A stretch of 64,000 bases of DNA, from contig NZ_JAUFPZ010000002.1 in the NCBI RefSeq assembly GCF_030409505.1, forward strand, positions 496,001-560,000. The letters run 5' to 3'. Below are positions 9,966-17,420 of this stretch, piece by piece. Position 1 is the stretch's first letter. Each line of letters starts with the position of its first letter. The notes under the pieces were generated by a model. That model was given only the letters and a program-made list of their open reading frames with translations. It was not told the origin of the DNA and did no database searches. The translations under genes and the position numbers were made by a program. The stretch comes from Zunongwangia endophytica (GTDB lineage: Bacteria; Bacteroidota; Bacteroidia; Flavobacteriales; Flavobacteriaceae).

Positions 9966-10651
9966 TAAATTCCGGTTTTTTGATCAGAAACTATTTTTCC
10001 TCCCTTAATTTCTAAAATATGCTGTGTCATTTTAGCCAGTTCCATATCGTGGGTAACAATCACTAAAGTGGTTCCCAATTCGGCATTTAATTCAAACAGA
10101 AGTTTAATCACTTTTTCTCCGGTTTCGGCATCCAGATTTCCGGTAGGTTCATCTGCAAAAAGAATTTCGGGATCGTTAGAAAAGGCTCTGGCTAAAGCCA
10201 CCCGCTGTTGCTCGCCACCAGAAAGTTGAGAAGGATAATGATGCATTCTATGATCTAAACCTACTTTTTTTAGAAAGCTTTTCGCTTTTTCAGTAGCTTT
10301 TTTATTCCCTTGTAATTCTAGTGGAACCGCCACATTTTCTAGCGCAGTAAGTGTAGGTAATAACTGAAAATTCTGAAAAACAAAGCCTACTTTTTGGTTT
10401 CTAAGCAAAGCTAATTCATCTTCAGAAAGGCTGCTTAATTTTGTTCCGCATAATTCAATATCACCATTATCAATTCGGTCTAAACCGGCGCAAAGGCCCA
10501 GTAAAGTTGTTTTCCCACTTCCGGAAGGACCCACAATGGCGAAACTTTCTTTAGCTTCAACTTCAAAATTAATATCGTATAAAATTTGCAGTTTTTTACT
10601 TCCGCTATCGTAGCTTTTCTCTAGATGAGTAACGTTTAATATCTTTGCCAT
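9965..10651 (-). CDS. ABC transporter ATPase, YbbA/LolD type
   Basis: A 228-residue nucleotide-binding protein of the MacB/LolD/YbbA class. Walker A is GPSGSGKT (41-48), the Q-loop is VFQN at about 91, the signature is LSGGEQQRVALARA (143-156), and Walker B is ILFADEPTGNLD (163-174) with the class-specific EPTGNLD. The switch histidine is in VTHDM. It is the first gene of the two-gene operon and is coupled by a 1-bp overlap to the permease. It is divergent from the SGNH hydrolase with a 111-bp shared upstream region. Confidence 0.95.
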   Translation of the reverse strand: MAKILNVTHLEKSYDSGSKKLQILYDINFEVEAKESFAIVGPSGSGKTTLLGLCAGLDRIDNGDIELCGTKLSSLSEDELALLRNQKVGFVFQNFQLLPTLTALENVAVPLELQGNKKATEKAKSFLKKVGLDHRMHHYPSQLSGGEQQRVALARAFSNDPEILFADEPTGNLDAETGEKVIKLLFELNAELGTTLVIVTHDMELAKMTQHILEIKGGKIVSDQKTGI

Positions 10652-10762
10652 TAGATGTTGTGGGGCTTTTTGCTTTCAGCATACAAATTAAGAAATGATT
10701 TTAAGACCTTTTGAAATTTATCACTTAAACTTGTTTAAATTTCTTTTTTGAAAAAATTGAAC

Positions 10763-11464
10763 ATGAAAATAACCAATCTTAGCATCCTGATATTAGCCGC
10801 TTTTAGCCTTATTTTTCTCAATTCTTGTAAGAATAGTGAAAGTGATTCGGCTTCGTCTTCGGAAGAAATTTCTACGGAAGCAAAAACTTCGGAAGGAAAT
10901 AAATCTGAAGAAGCTCCTATAATTTTGTTTTTTGGAACAAGTCTTACTGCTGGTTTAGGCTTAGATACGGCTGAAGCTTATCCTGCATTAATTCAGCAAA
11001 AAATAGATTCGTTAGATTTGAATTATGACGTGGTAAACGCCGGATTAAGTGGCGAAACTACAGCCAGCGGATTAAATCGATTAGATTGGGTATTTAAGCA
11101 AAATGTATCCATAATGGTTTTAGAACTTGGAGCTAATGATGGTTTGCGCGGTGTCTCGTTAGAGGAAACCCGTACTAATCTTAAAAAAATTATTGAAGAG
11201 GCTAAAGCAAAAAATCCTGAGGTGAAAATTATTTTAGCCGGAATGCAAATTCCACCCAATATGGGCGAAGAATATACATCGACATTTAAAGAAATATACC
11301 CAGATTTAGCCCAAAAATACGATTTAGAATTGATTCCTTTTTTATTAGAAGGCGTAGCCGGAGATCCAGATTTGAATCAGCAAGACGGAATCCATCCTAC
11401 TGCGGAAGGACAACATATTCTAGCGAATACTGTTTGGGAAGTGTTGAAGGACGATGTTCAATAA
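10763..11464 (+). CDS. Arylesterase/lysophospholipase L1-like SGNH hydrolase, lipoprotein (TesA-like)
   Basis: A 233-residue lipoprotein: signal peptide, lipobox LNSC (Cys22), then a Ser/Glu-rich linker to about residue 50. All SGNH blocks are present: G-T-S60-L-T (nucleophile), G-L-S-G at about 94-97, G-A-N125-D, and D208-G-I-H211-P. The family hydrolyses acyl esters and thioesters. Start set at ATG 10763; an in-frame TTG five codons upstream only adds residues before the signal peptide. Gene context (divergent ybbA/ybbP) supports the TesA assignment. In E. coli TesA is periplasmic and free; here it would be membrane-anchored. Confidence 0.9.
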   Translation: MKITNLSILILAAFSLIFLNSCKNSESDSASSSEEISTEAKTSEGNKSEEAPIILFFGTSLTAGLGLDTAEAYPALIQQKIDSLDLNYDVVNAGLSGETTASGLNRLDWVFKQNVSIMVLELGANDGLRGVSLEETRTNLKKIIEEAKAKNPEVKIILAGMQIPPNMGEEYTSTFKEIYPDLAQKYDLELIPFLLEGVAGDPDLNQQDGIHPTAEGQHILANTVWEVLKDDVQ

Positions 11465-11637
11465 ACAGTAAACAATTAGCAATTACCGATATAAAGTTGT
11501 TGTTTATAGCTGAGGTCTTTGTTATAGCAGTCAATATGGAGAGTATTGCAAATGTCTAACATTTAGTCAATTCAATATTCAGCATTAAAAACTCAACATT
11601 TTAATCCAGTATTCCTAACTTCTTAGAAGCTATTTTT

Positions 11638-11686
11638 CTAACATCTAACATCTAACATCTAACATCTAACATCTAACATCTAACAG
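11638..11686. repeat. Tandem heptamer repeat, (CTAACAT) x6 plus partial
   Basis: Six uninterrupted copies of the 7-mer CTAACAT are followed by CTAACAG. Near-copies occur just upstream (gtctaacattt at about 11551) and downstream (tctaatttctaacttc). It lies between convergent genes, in the 269-bp gap 11465-11733, with no terminator-like stem visible. Confidence 0.85.
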
Positions 11687-11733
11687 CGAAGCGGTCTAAT
11701 TTCTAACTTCTGAAAACGCAGCGATCTATAAAA

Positions 11734-12522
11734 TCAAAGTCTTCTCACCCAAATATTCCTAAATTGTACTTTTGTTCCGTGATCTTGTAGCGCGATAACA
11801 TCTTCGCCATGAGCTTCAGGGTAATTATGTAAACCAATATAATAAGTTAGCCCCTGGATGGTAGTGTTATTCTGTACCACAACGCCATTATGGAGTACCG
11901 TAATTCTTGCTTTTTGATCTAATTTTCCGTTTCTAAAACGTGGTGCCGTGTAAATCACATCATATACATTCCATTGATCTGGCGAACGCATAGCGTTTAC
12001 TAATGGTGGAGTATCTTTATAAATACTAGCTGCTTGTCCGTTACTATATGATCTGTTATTGTAGGAATCCAAAATTTGCAACTCATATCTATTCTGAAGA
12101 AATAAACCGCTATTTCCGCGACCTTGTCCTGAGTTTTCGACCTTATCTGGCGCACTCCATTCAATATGGATCTGTAAATCACCAAATTTCATTTTTGTTT
12201 GAATACCTCCGGTTCCGGGAACAACTTCAAAATAGCCGTCTTTAATTGCCCATGGTACTGTTTTAGTCGAATCGTTTTGGCTAACCCATTGATCTAGATG
12301 ATCACCTTCAAAAAGAATAATAGCATCAGAAGGTGCATCGCCGGGTTTTTTACCCGGAGTAATTTTTTCAACTTGTGGCTCCCAAATTTCTGTCATCTCC
12401 GGCTTCATTGGCATTGGAGATTCTTCGGGTGGAGTAGTAGGCGCTTCGACTTGTGCCAAACAGGAATAATTAATACAGCATATTCCTAAAAATAAATAGA
12501 TAAGCCTCAAGATCTTCATCAT
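11734..12522 (-). CDS. Secreted DUF1080 protein (3-keto-disaccharide hydrolase family)
   Basis: A 262-residue protein with a signal peptide cleaved near CLAQ (about residue 23), a proline-rich linker (residues about 26-55), and a DUF1080 / PF06439 concanavalin-like domain from about 67 to the end. Recognisable segments are AIILFEGDHLDQW, GGIQTKMKFGDLQIHIEW, NSGLFLQNRYELQILDSY, and the C-terminal VQFRNIWVRRL. Characterised members hydrolyse 3-keto-glycosides; many others are uncharacterised. No partner oxidoreductase is adjacent, so the substrate is open. The double ATG at 12522/12519 makes the start ambiguous by one codon. Confidence 0.9.
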   Translation of the reverse strand: MMKILRLIYLFLGICCINYSCLAQVEAPTTPPEESPMPMKPEMTEIWEPQVEKITPGKKPGDAPSDAIILFEGDHLDQWVSQNDSTKTVPWAIKDGYFEVVPGTGGIQTKMKFGDLQIHIEWSAPDKVENSGQGRGNSGLFLQNRYELQILDSYNNRSYSNGQAASIYKDTPPLVNAMRSPDQWNVYDVIYTAPRFRNGKLDQKARITVLHNGVVVQNNTTIQGLTYYIGLHNYPEAHGEDVIALQDHGTKVQFRNIWVRRL

Positions 12523-12777
12523 TAAAAAGTTTTAATTACAATGGTGATGTAATATAAAAAATATGCTTCATTTATAGAATTAAATAGCCTTAAGACTTGA
12601 AAGCCTTATAAAAGCAATCTGAATTCAGCTATAAGTTTTCGCTTTGAGCCATTTCAGCATAAAATAAAAGTGTCCTCTTCCTCAAAAAATAGTCGATATT
12701 AATAATTTGAAACTTTAACATGCCGAGCAATATCATTTGATCTTTGCATTCTTATTTAAGCTAATTTCGCTCTATAA

Positions 12778-13377
12778 ATGAAATTAGAAGAAAAAGTAAG
12801 GGCAGTCGAAAGTTTATTCGAAACCCTTTCAGAAGAGCTTAATACTTTTCAAGCTCAGGCTGGTTTTAGCTGCGGTGCCGGATGCGGTAAATGCTGTGAA
12901 AAACCGGGTATCCAGGCATCCCCTTTAGAATTTTTACCATGGGCCTTACAGTGCTTCCTCGACGGCAAAACTGAAGACACATTAGAGGCGCTAAGTAATA
13001 CATCGGTAGAAATTTGCCACAATTATAAAATGCTGAGTTTAGAGAATAGTACAGGCCGTTGTACTGCATACGCGCACCGCGGACTTGTTTGTAGATTATT
13101 TGGTTATGCGGCACAGAGAGCTAAAAACAATAAACTTCAGCTTATAAGCTGCAAGCTATTGAAACAATCTGAAAATTTTAGCACAGCTGCTGTATCCATA
13201 AATAACGGACTATCGGTTCCTGTTTTTAGTGATTATTATTTACGTCTGGCACAAATTGATTTTGGAATGGGTAGAAAAATTCTTCCTATAAATAAAGCAT
13301 TGAAAATAGCTTTAGAAGAAGTTTTGCAATATTATTCTTATCGACCGGTTCCAAAAAACTGGAAACGAGTAGCCTAG
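12778..13377 (+). CDS. YkgJ-family cysteine-cluster protein
   Basis: A 199-residue cytoplasmic protein. It has the family's N-terminal cysteine cluster C32-x3-C36-x2-C39-C40, followed by further cysteines at about 75, in RCTAYAH and in LVCRLFGY. PF03692 proteins carry this CxxxCxxCC pattern and are thought to bind metal (zinc or an Fe-S cluster). Their biochemical role is poorly known. It stands alone with 255 bp of upstream sequence containing a near-consensus GATCTTTG. Confidence 0.88.
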   Translation: MKLEEKVRAVESLFETLSEELNTFQAQAGFSCGAGCGKCCEKPGIQASPLEFLPWALQCFLDGKTEDTLEALSNTSVEICHNYKMLSLENSTGRCTAYAHRGLVCRLFGYAAQRAKNNKLQLISCKLLKQSENFSTAAVSINNGLSVPVFSDYYLRLAQIDFGMGRKILPINKALKIALEEVLQYYSYRPVPKNWKRVA

Positions 13378-13426
13378 CTAAAATTGCGATTTCTAATCTA
13401 TAACTTGTGGATATCTATTGGAGAGA

Positions 13427-13460
13427 TTGCTTCGGTATAATGCGGGAAATTTTATTTTTG
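13427..13460 (+). promoter_or_regulatory. Candidate Bacteroidota promoter for the DUF4494 gene
   Basis: TTG at 13427-13429 and TATTTTTG at 13453-13460 (TAnnTTTG) are separated by 23 bp. The -7 element ends 19 bp before the ATG at 13480. The spacer is at the long end for this promoter class. Confidence 0.45.
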
Positions 13461-13479
13461 CGCTCCTAAAATTTAAAAT

Positions 13480-13989
13480 ATGAGCGTTATTTGGTACGAG
13501 TGTAAGGTGAAATACAGAAAAACACATGATACAGGAGAGCAAAAAGTAGTTTCTGAAGTTTACTTATTGGATGCAGTTTCTTTCACTGAAGCCGAATCGA
13601 GAATCACCGAAGAAATGCAAAAGCTTACTAGTGAAGATTTCAAGATTATGAATATTAAAGTAGCCAACTTTGCTGAAGTGCACCCTTTCGATAATTCAGA
13701 TCGTTGGTTTAAGTCTAAAGTTTCGTTGATAGCCCTTGATGAAGAAAGTGGGAAAGAGAAAAAGTCGAATATCTATCTTTTAGTTCAGGCAAATGATGTA
13801 AAGGAGGCTTTTGAGAATACGACCAAAGCTATGGAAGAAACCATGGGCGATTATAGCATCCCAGCAATTACAGAATCACCAATCTTAGATGTTTTTCCAT
13901 ATTTTACTGGTGAAGAAGAACAACTAGAGAAGTTTAATATGATGGATAGCGTCGAAACGTTAAAAGAAGAATCACAGGAGGTGGAGTAA
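13480..13989 (+). CDS. DUF4494 family protein
   Basis: A 169-residue soluble protein of the Bacteroidota-specific DUF4494 family (PF14902). It begins MSVIWYECKVKYRK, has the central repeat-like segments VSEVYLLDAVSFTEAE and KKSNIYLLVQANDVKEA, and contains ITESPILDVFPYF near the C-terminus. The two segments suggest an internal duplication of a beta-alpha unit. Function is unknown for the family. It is monocistronic: its own promoter-like sequence lies upstream and a terminator lies 27 bp after the stop. Confidence 0.9.
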   Translation: MSVIWYECKVKYRKTHDTGEQKVVSEVYLLDAVSFTEAESRITEEMQKLTSEDFKIMNIKVANFAEVHPFDNSDRWFKSKVSLIALDEESGKEKKSNIYLLVQANDVKEAFENTTKAMEETMGDYSIPAITESPILDVFPYFTGEEEQLEKFNMMDSVETLKEESQEVE

Positions 13990-14016
13990 GTCCTTTGTTG
14001 CGAAAATGAAAATTTG

Positions 14017-14049
14017 ACCTTTCAGTTTATTGCTGAAAGGTTTTTTTTT
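14017..14049 (+). terminator. Rho-independent terminator after the DUF4494 gene
   Basis: Perfect 9-bp stem ACCTTTCAG (14017-14025) / CTGAAAGGT (14033-14041), 7-base loop, then eight T. Confidence 0.9.
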
Positions 14050-14190
14050 ATTCAAATATTATAGGCAATTGGAGAAAACGAATACCGGCGATATATAAAA
14101 GTAAATCGAAATTAAATAGTAAATTGATTAACAAATAGAGTTTTTTTGATCAATTTATAAAATATTAGTTCAGATTTTATGTTTTATAAG

Positions 14191-14198
14191 TAATTTTG
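14191..14198 (+). promoter_or_regulatory. -7 element TAATTTTG upstream of the microprotein gene
   Basis: Exact TAnnTTTG match 19 bp before the ATG at 14218. The -33 region has only TTAG/TTC-like sequence, so the assignment rests on position. Confidence 0.4.
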
Positions 14199-14217
14199 AA
14201 GCCCATAATTTTATAAG

Positions 14218-14322
14218 ATGAGTACTATTGAGAAAATAACTTTAATTGTTGCTATAATAGATGTACTTGCAGTCATTATCTTCTATATTGTTTTGATGAG
14301 ATCTCGAAATAAGAAAAATTGA
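14218..14322 (+). CDS. Putative 34-residue single-pass membrane microprotein
   Basis: A short open frame encodes a short polar N-terminus (MSTIEK), one hydrophobic helix of about 22 residues (ITLIVAIIDVLAVIIFYIVLM) and a basic tail (RSRNKKN). By the positive-inside rule the C-terminus would be cytoplasmic. The gene is flanked by an exact -7 element 19 bp upstream and a strong terminator 21 bp downstream, so it looks like a complete transcription unit. No homologue is recognised. It could be a regulator or accessory subunit of a membrane complex, or a hydrophobic toxin-like peptide; nothing in the sequence decides between these. Confidence 0.55.
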   Translation: MSTIEKITLIVAIIDVLAVIIFYIVLMRSRNKKN

Positions 14323-14342
14323 AGATCATTTTTATATAAAAC

Positions 14343-14377
14343 AAAAAACCTTGAAAATCTATTTCAAGGTTTTTTTC
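14343..14377 (+). terminator. Rho-independent terminator after the microprotein
   Basis: A long stem (AAAAACCTTGAAA / TTTCAAGGTTTTT) with a 5-base loop ATCTA and a T-rich tail. It is symmetrical enough to work in both directions. Confidence 0.85.
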
Positions 14378-14482
14378 ATTTAAGCAGTCACCAGCTTGAT
14401 TATAGCAATTGATGACTAATCAACTTTTGAAAAATAAAAACAAAAACATCCAAATTCAAAAACGATACATTTAGTAAAAGTT

Positions 14483-14519
14483 CCGGAAGCGGTACTTATG
14501 CGTCATTAACCGCTCCCGG
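14483..14519 (-). terminator. Hairpin terminator downstream of the STAS-like gene
   Basis: An 11-bp stem CCGGAAGCGGT (14483-14493) / ACCGCTCCCGG (14509-14519) with one wobble pair and a 15-base loop. On the minus strand it is followed by aactttt, and it lies 27 bp beyond the stop of the 14546-14869 gene. The T run is short, so efficiency is uncertain. Confidence 0.5.
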
Positions 14520-14545
14520 TTCTAATCTAACCAATGTAACCTCAA

Positions 14546-14869
14546 CTATAACAATCTTTCTAATTTATATTCTTTTAGTTTTTCTAGAGCAATGCAATCA
14601 TTTTTTTCAATGCTTATTAATTTACCCAAGTCTTTAGCTTTTTCTTTAAGCGTATAAAGAGTAAAAGCTGCTGTTACATCGATTTCTGTAACCTGATTAA
14701 TATCTATTTTTAAATGATCTACAGCTTCTTCTATTCCAGATATCAGTTCATTTTCAATTTTTTTTATAGTGTAGGCATTTAAAATACCTGAAATTTTGAT
14801 GGCTTTTATTTCATTAATAACATTCATAAATGAAACCTTAATTTTTGTTGAAGTTACGTCTGAAATCAA
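14546..14869 (-). CDS. Small STAS-like domain protein
   Basis: A 107-residue protein; an internal ATG at residue 15 (14827) would give 93 residues and a start closer to typical STAS domains. The pattern KAIKISGILNAYTIKKIENEL, then HLKIDINQVTEIDVTAAFTLYTLKEKAKDLGKLISI, follows the STAS beta-alpha-beta order. STAS proteins usually act as anti-sigma-factor antagonists with a phosphorylatable Ser in D-S-S/T-G. Here the equivalent site is D-V-T-A-A, so if it is phosphorylated it would be on Thr. It lies 70 bp downstream of a LytTR response regulator in the same direction, so the two may be co-transcribed. Assignment is by pattern only. Confidence 0.6.
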   Translation of the reverse strand: MISDVTSTKIKVSFMNVINEIKAIKISGILNAYTIKKIENELISGIEEAVDHLKIDINQVTEIDVTAAFTLYTLKEKAKDLGKLISIEKNDCIALEKLKEYKLERLL

Positions 14870-14939
14870 TTTCGTGAAGAGAAAATTATTCGAATGAGTC
14901 GTTTTTCAAGATAAGAGGTCACCATTTTAATTTAAGCGG

Positions 14940-15635
14940 TTATAAAACATCAATCAAATTGAGAACATTTTTTCTGAAGCGACGACTAATGGGAATTATC
15001 TTTTTATTTATAAGCACACTATTATCTGCTATATCTTCAATTTTATCGCTGTTAATAATGAAAGAGCGGTGCGTTTGCACAAAATTTTCTGACGGCAATT
15101 TTTCGAAGACTTTTTTTAAGCTTGTATATGTTAGAATCTTTTGCTTTTCTAAATGAATACATACATAGTTTCCATTGGCCTCCAAAAAGGTAATTTCTGA
15201 AGGAACTACTTTTATTAGTCGTTTTTCACTTTGAACATAAAATGATCCCTTACTATTGCTTGGTACTTTTGAGGCTGTTCTATTTTTACCAATGGCTTTT
15301 TGCACAGCCTTGTTAAATCTTTCTCTTTCTATAGGTTTTAATAAATAATCGAGAACAGGATCAAATTCAAAAGCCTTGATCGCAAATTCCTTCGCTGAAG
15401 ACATTAATATTACCTGAGAGGAATGCTGCATTATAGATAGCAACTCAAAACCATCTATATCGGGAAGCATGATATCGAGAAATATGAGATCAATATTTTT
15501 CGCTTCGTTTATAAACTTTAAAGCGGTAAGGGCGCTATTAAATGTTCCTGCTAATTGTAATTCTTTATGCTCTAAAACAAGCATTTTGCAAATTAAAACT
15601 TGTGATTCTTCATCGTCTACAATAACACATCTCAT
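14940..15635 (-). CDS. LytTR-family response regulator
   Basis: A 231-residue protein. The receiver domain (1-115) has acidic pocket D7-D8, phosphoacceptor D54 in LIFLDIMLPD, the switch S79-S80 and K100 in LLKP. A LytTR DNA-binding domain covers about 130-231 (FYVQSEKRLIKV, ITFLEANGNYVCIHL, FVQTHRSFIINSDKI). In Bacteroidota such regulators normally pair with a LytS/YehU-type histidine kinase, but no kinase gene is adjacent. It is therefore an orphan here. The STAS-like gene follows in the same direction. Confidence 0.93.
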   Translation of the reverse strand: MRCVIVDDEESQVLICKMLVLEHKELQLAGTFNSALTALKFINEAKNIDLIFLDIMLPDIDGFELLSIMQHSSQVILMSSAKEFAIKAFEFDPVLDYLLKPIERERFNKAVQKAIGKNRTASKVPSNSKGSFYVQSEKRLIKVVPSEITFLEANGNYVCIHLEKQKILTYTSLKKVFEKLPSENFVQTHRSFIINSDKIEDIADNSVLINKKIIPISRRFRKNVLNLIDVL

Positions 15636-15840
15636 TATCTATAGAATATTTTGGGGTGATAAATTCTTTATTTGACATGGAATATTTAAACAATATAAAG
15701 AAAAAGATTAATTTATTTAATGATATCTATATTTTGGAACTTAAATCTAAGAGTTCTCATCCTTTTGCCTCATAATTATTTTAACCACTTTTTAAGTAAA
15801 GCTTGTGTTTTTAGAAAGATTTTTTTTAAAAGTGATGCAG

Positions 15841-15848
15841 TAGATTTG
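15841..15848 (+). promoter_or_regulatory. -7 element TAGATTTG upstream of the 15877 gene
   Basis: Exact TAnnTTTG match 28 bp before the ATG. No TTG lies at the expected -33 distance. The GATTTG inside it forms an inverted repeat with CAAATC at 15863-15868. Confidence 0.4.
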
Positions 15849-15876
15849 AAATCGAAACTTATCAAATCTAACCACC

Positions 15877-16569
15877 ATGAATTCAACCTTAAATAGGGGA
15901 AGCATTCCTTTTAATGAAGCCCTCAATAAAATCAACCAAAAACATCAAATTAAAACAAACGAGCAACTTTCTTTAATGCAATTGCAAAATGCTCAGATAA
16001 AACGTCTGGCATTTACTACAGATGGCGGATTTTGCGATAGCGGAAATTTCTATAAAGAGCTAGGAGAAGGTTTAGGAACCATTAAAATTAGTTATCAGGA
16101 TATTGAAACTTCAAAAGAGAAGGTACTAATTTTAAACAAAATGGAGTCTAAGGAAGAAGAAATTCCACTTGACTTCAAAATAAATGCATTATACCAAAAA
16201 ATAGAAGACGCATTTTGTTTTTATTCTCAGGCGCTAGATGAATCTAAAAAATTGTACTTCAAGAATATTTTTAAAAACTTATGTTTTCACAAACAAGCTT
16301 ATGTAACCGGACTAAAAGCTCAGTATAAATTGGCGAATTATAGAAGAAAACAAAACGGACTTAAGTGTGCGGAATTACAAGCTAAAGGAAAGAGCTACAT
16401 AATCAAACGTGGATTAGAACTTCAAACTGAATTAGCTTCACTTTACGAGGATGTTATACCAAATATTAAAGATAGTCAGGATCGCCATACTTTAGAAAGC
16501 CATCTTAAATATGTAATTGCCGATAAGAGAATATTTTCTCAATTACAGAATGATCGTTTTATGATTTAG
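15877..16569 (+). CDS. Hypothetical cytoplasmic protein, largely helical
   Basis: A 230-residue protein, not recognised. Residues about 30-85 contain a mixed segment (KRLAFTTDGGFCDSGNFYKELGEGLGTIKISY). From about 100 to 225 it is strongly helical with long amphipathic stretches, including YQKIEDAFCFYSQALDESKKLYFKN and ELQTELASLYEDVIPNIKD split by a basic loop. That layout could fit a four-helix bundle such as a ferritin-like or DUF2383-like fold, but no metal-binding ExxH pattern is visible. No signal peptide. Probably its own transcription unit, with a -7 element upstream and a terminator about 200 bp downstream. Confidence 0.65.
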   Translation: MNSTLNRGSIPFNEALNKINQKHQIKTNEQLSLMQLQNAQIKRLAFTTDGGFCDSGNFYKELGEGLGTIKISYQDIETSKEKVLILNKMESKEEEIPLDFKINALYQKIEDAFCFYSQALDESKKLYFKNIFKNLCFHKQAYVTGLKAQYKLANYRRKQNGLKCAELQAKGKSYIIKRGLELQTELASLYEDVIPNIKDSQDRHTLESHLKYVIADKRIFSQLQNDRFMI

Positions 16570-16765
16570 TATGTTTGGAGCTGAATTAAGTGTATTTTAT
16601 CGTACAAATAAACGAATTTAGAATTTTATTTGAAAGAAAATTCTTACAAGAATAATTAACTAATATTTTTGAAATACATTCTTTCTCTTTTTGCTTGGAC
16701 AAATAATCGAGTAATTAAGCCATTTTTAAAGGTTTTCCAGAGTATTCCCATTTTTATAAAATTTT

Positions 16766-16797
16766 AAAAATCAACTTCGCGCGAGGTTGATTTTTTA
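16766..16797 (+). terminator. Rho-independent terminator
   Basis: Stem AAAAATCAAC (16766-16775) / GTTGATTTTT (16786-16795) with extra pairing in the GC-rich loop, then a T run. It lies in the 350-bp gap 16570-16919, which otherwise shows nothing recognisable. Confidence 0.8.
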
Positions 16798-16919
16798 TTT
16801 TAGATCTACGCAGATTCTTTATATACTTATACTGCCAATCTATTTTAATTTCGACCAACTTTTTTCGTTTTATAAAAACGCAGCGTGCTTAGTTCTTATA
16901 AAACTTTAATTACTTGTTT

Positions 16920-17186
16920 ATGAAACCAAAAATTAAAATTTTTAAGGAAAAAGCTTTAGAGGTTGCGAATCGCAAAAAGGAAGCAACAGAAAATCTTAAT
17001 ACTGAAATAATGAGTTCGGTAGATCGACAGCAGCAGCTGGAGGCAGCGATCGCAGAAACAACTGCCATTCTTAATAATATTTATTCTAAAACGATTCAAA
17101 ACTGTTTTTCAGATACAGAAAAGCAACTTATAAAAGCAGCAGAGAACGAGGCTATTTTTATAATTTACGATGCTTATCGTAATTAG
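16920..17186 (+). CDS. Hypothetical small coiled-coil protein
   Basis: An 88-residue protein, lysine- and glutamate-rich, with predicted helices throughout (KEKALEVANRKKEATENLN, QLEAAIAETTAILNNIYS). No signal peptide or membrane segment and no family recognised. Start taken at ATG 16920; the TTG two codons upstream offers no advantage. It shares orientation and mixed-charge helical character with the 15877 gene, but a terminator separates them. Confidence 0.55.
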   Translation: MKPKIKIFKEKALEVANRKKEATENLNTEIMSSVDRQQQLEAAIAETTAILNNIYSKTIQNCFSDTEKQLIKAAENEAIFIIYDAYRN

Positions 17187-17380
17187 TTTATAAGATTGAT
17201 TAGTTAAGTTTGGTGCATTTGTAGAAGACTGAAAGTGCTTTTAAATATGTTTTATTTTTATAAATAAATTTCTCTTTCCGATAAAAATGTTCAAATCATA
17301 GAGGAATTGATAAAAATCAATGACTCTAAAGACTTGATTGTTAATTTTATGTAATCTGTTAAAATTTCTTTTCTATCTTC

Positions 17381-17411
17381 TTGTAGTTAAGATGAAGTTT
17401 CTCTAGCTTTG
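17381..17411 (+). promoter_or_regulatory. Promoter TTG-N20-TAGCTTTG for the efflux operon
   Basis: TTG at 17381-17383 and TAGCTTTG at 17404-17411, spaced 20 bp, fit the Bacteroidota consensus closely. Transcription would begin only a few bases before ATG 17421, so the mRNA would be almost leaderless. The TTG at 17409, a possible alternative start, lies inside the -7 element and so cannot be the real start. Confidence 0.6.
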
Positions 17412-17420
17412 GCGCTTCAA

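Noticed and set aside
9352..10008. Plus-strand open frames inside the ABC transporter genes and similar antisense frames throughout
   Set aside because: They lie opposite well-supported genes and have low-complexity or atypical translations; they are shadows of the coding strand.
17409..17420. TTG 17409 as start of the small secreted protein (and likewise TTG 62245, 57550, 16914, 10748, 37398)
   Set aside because: In each case an ATG shortly downstream gives a normal signal peptide or family start. For 17409 and 62245 the TTG lies inside the -7 promoter element, and for 57550 it lies upstream of it.
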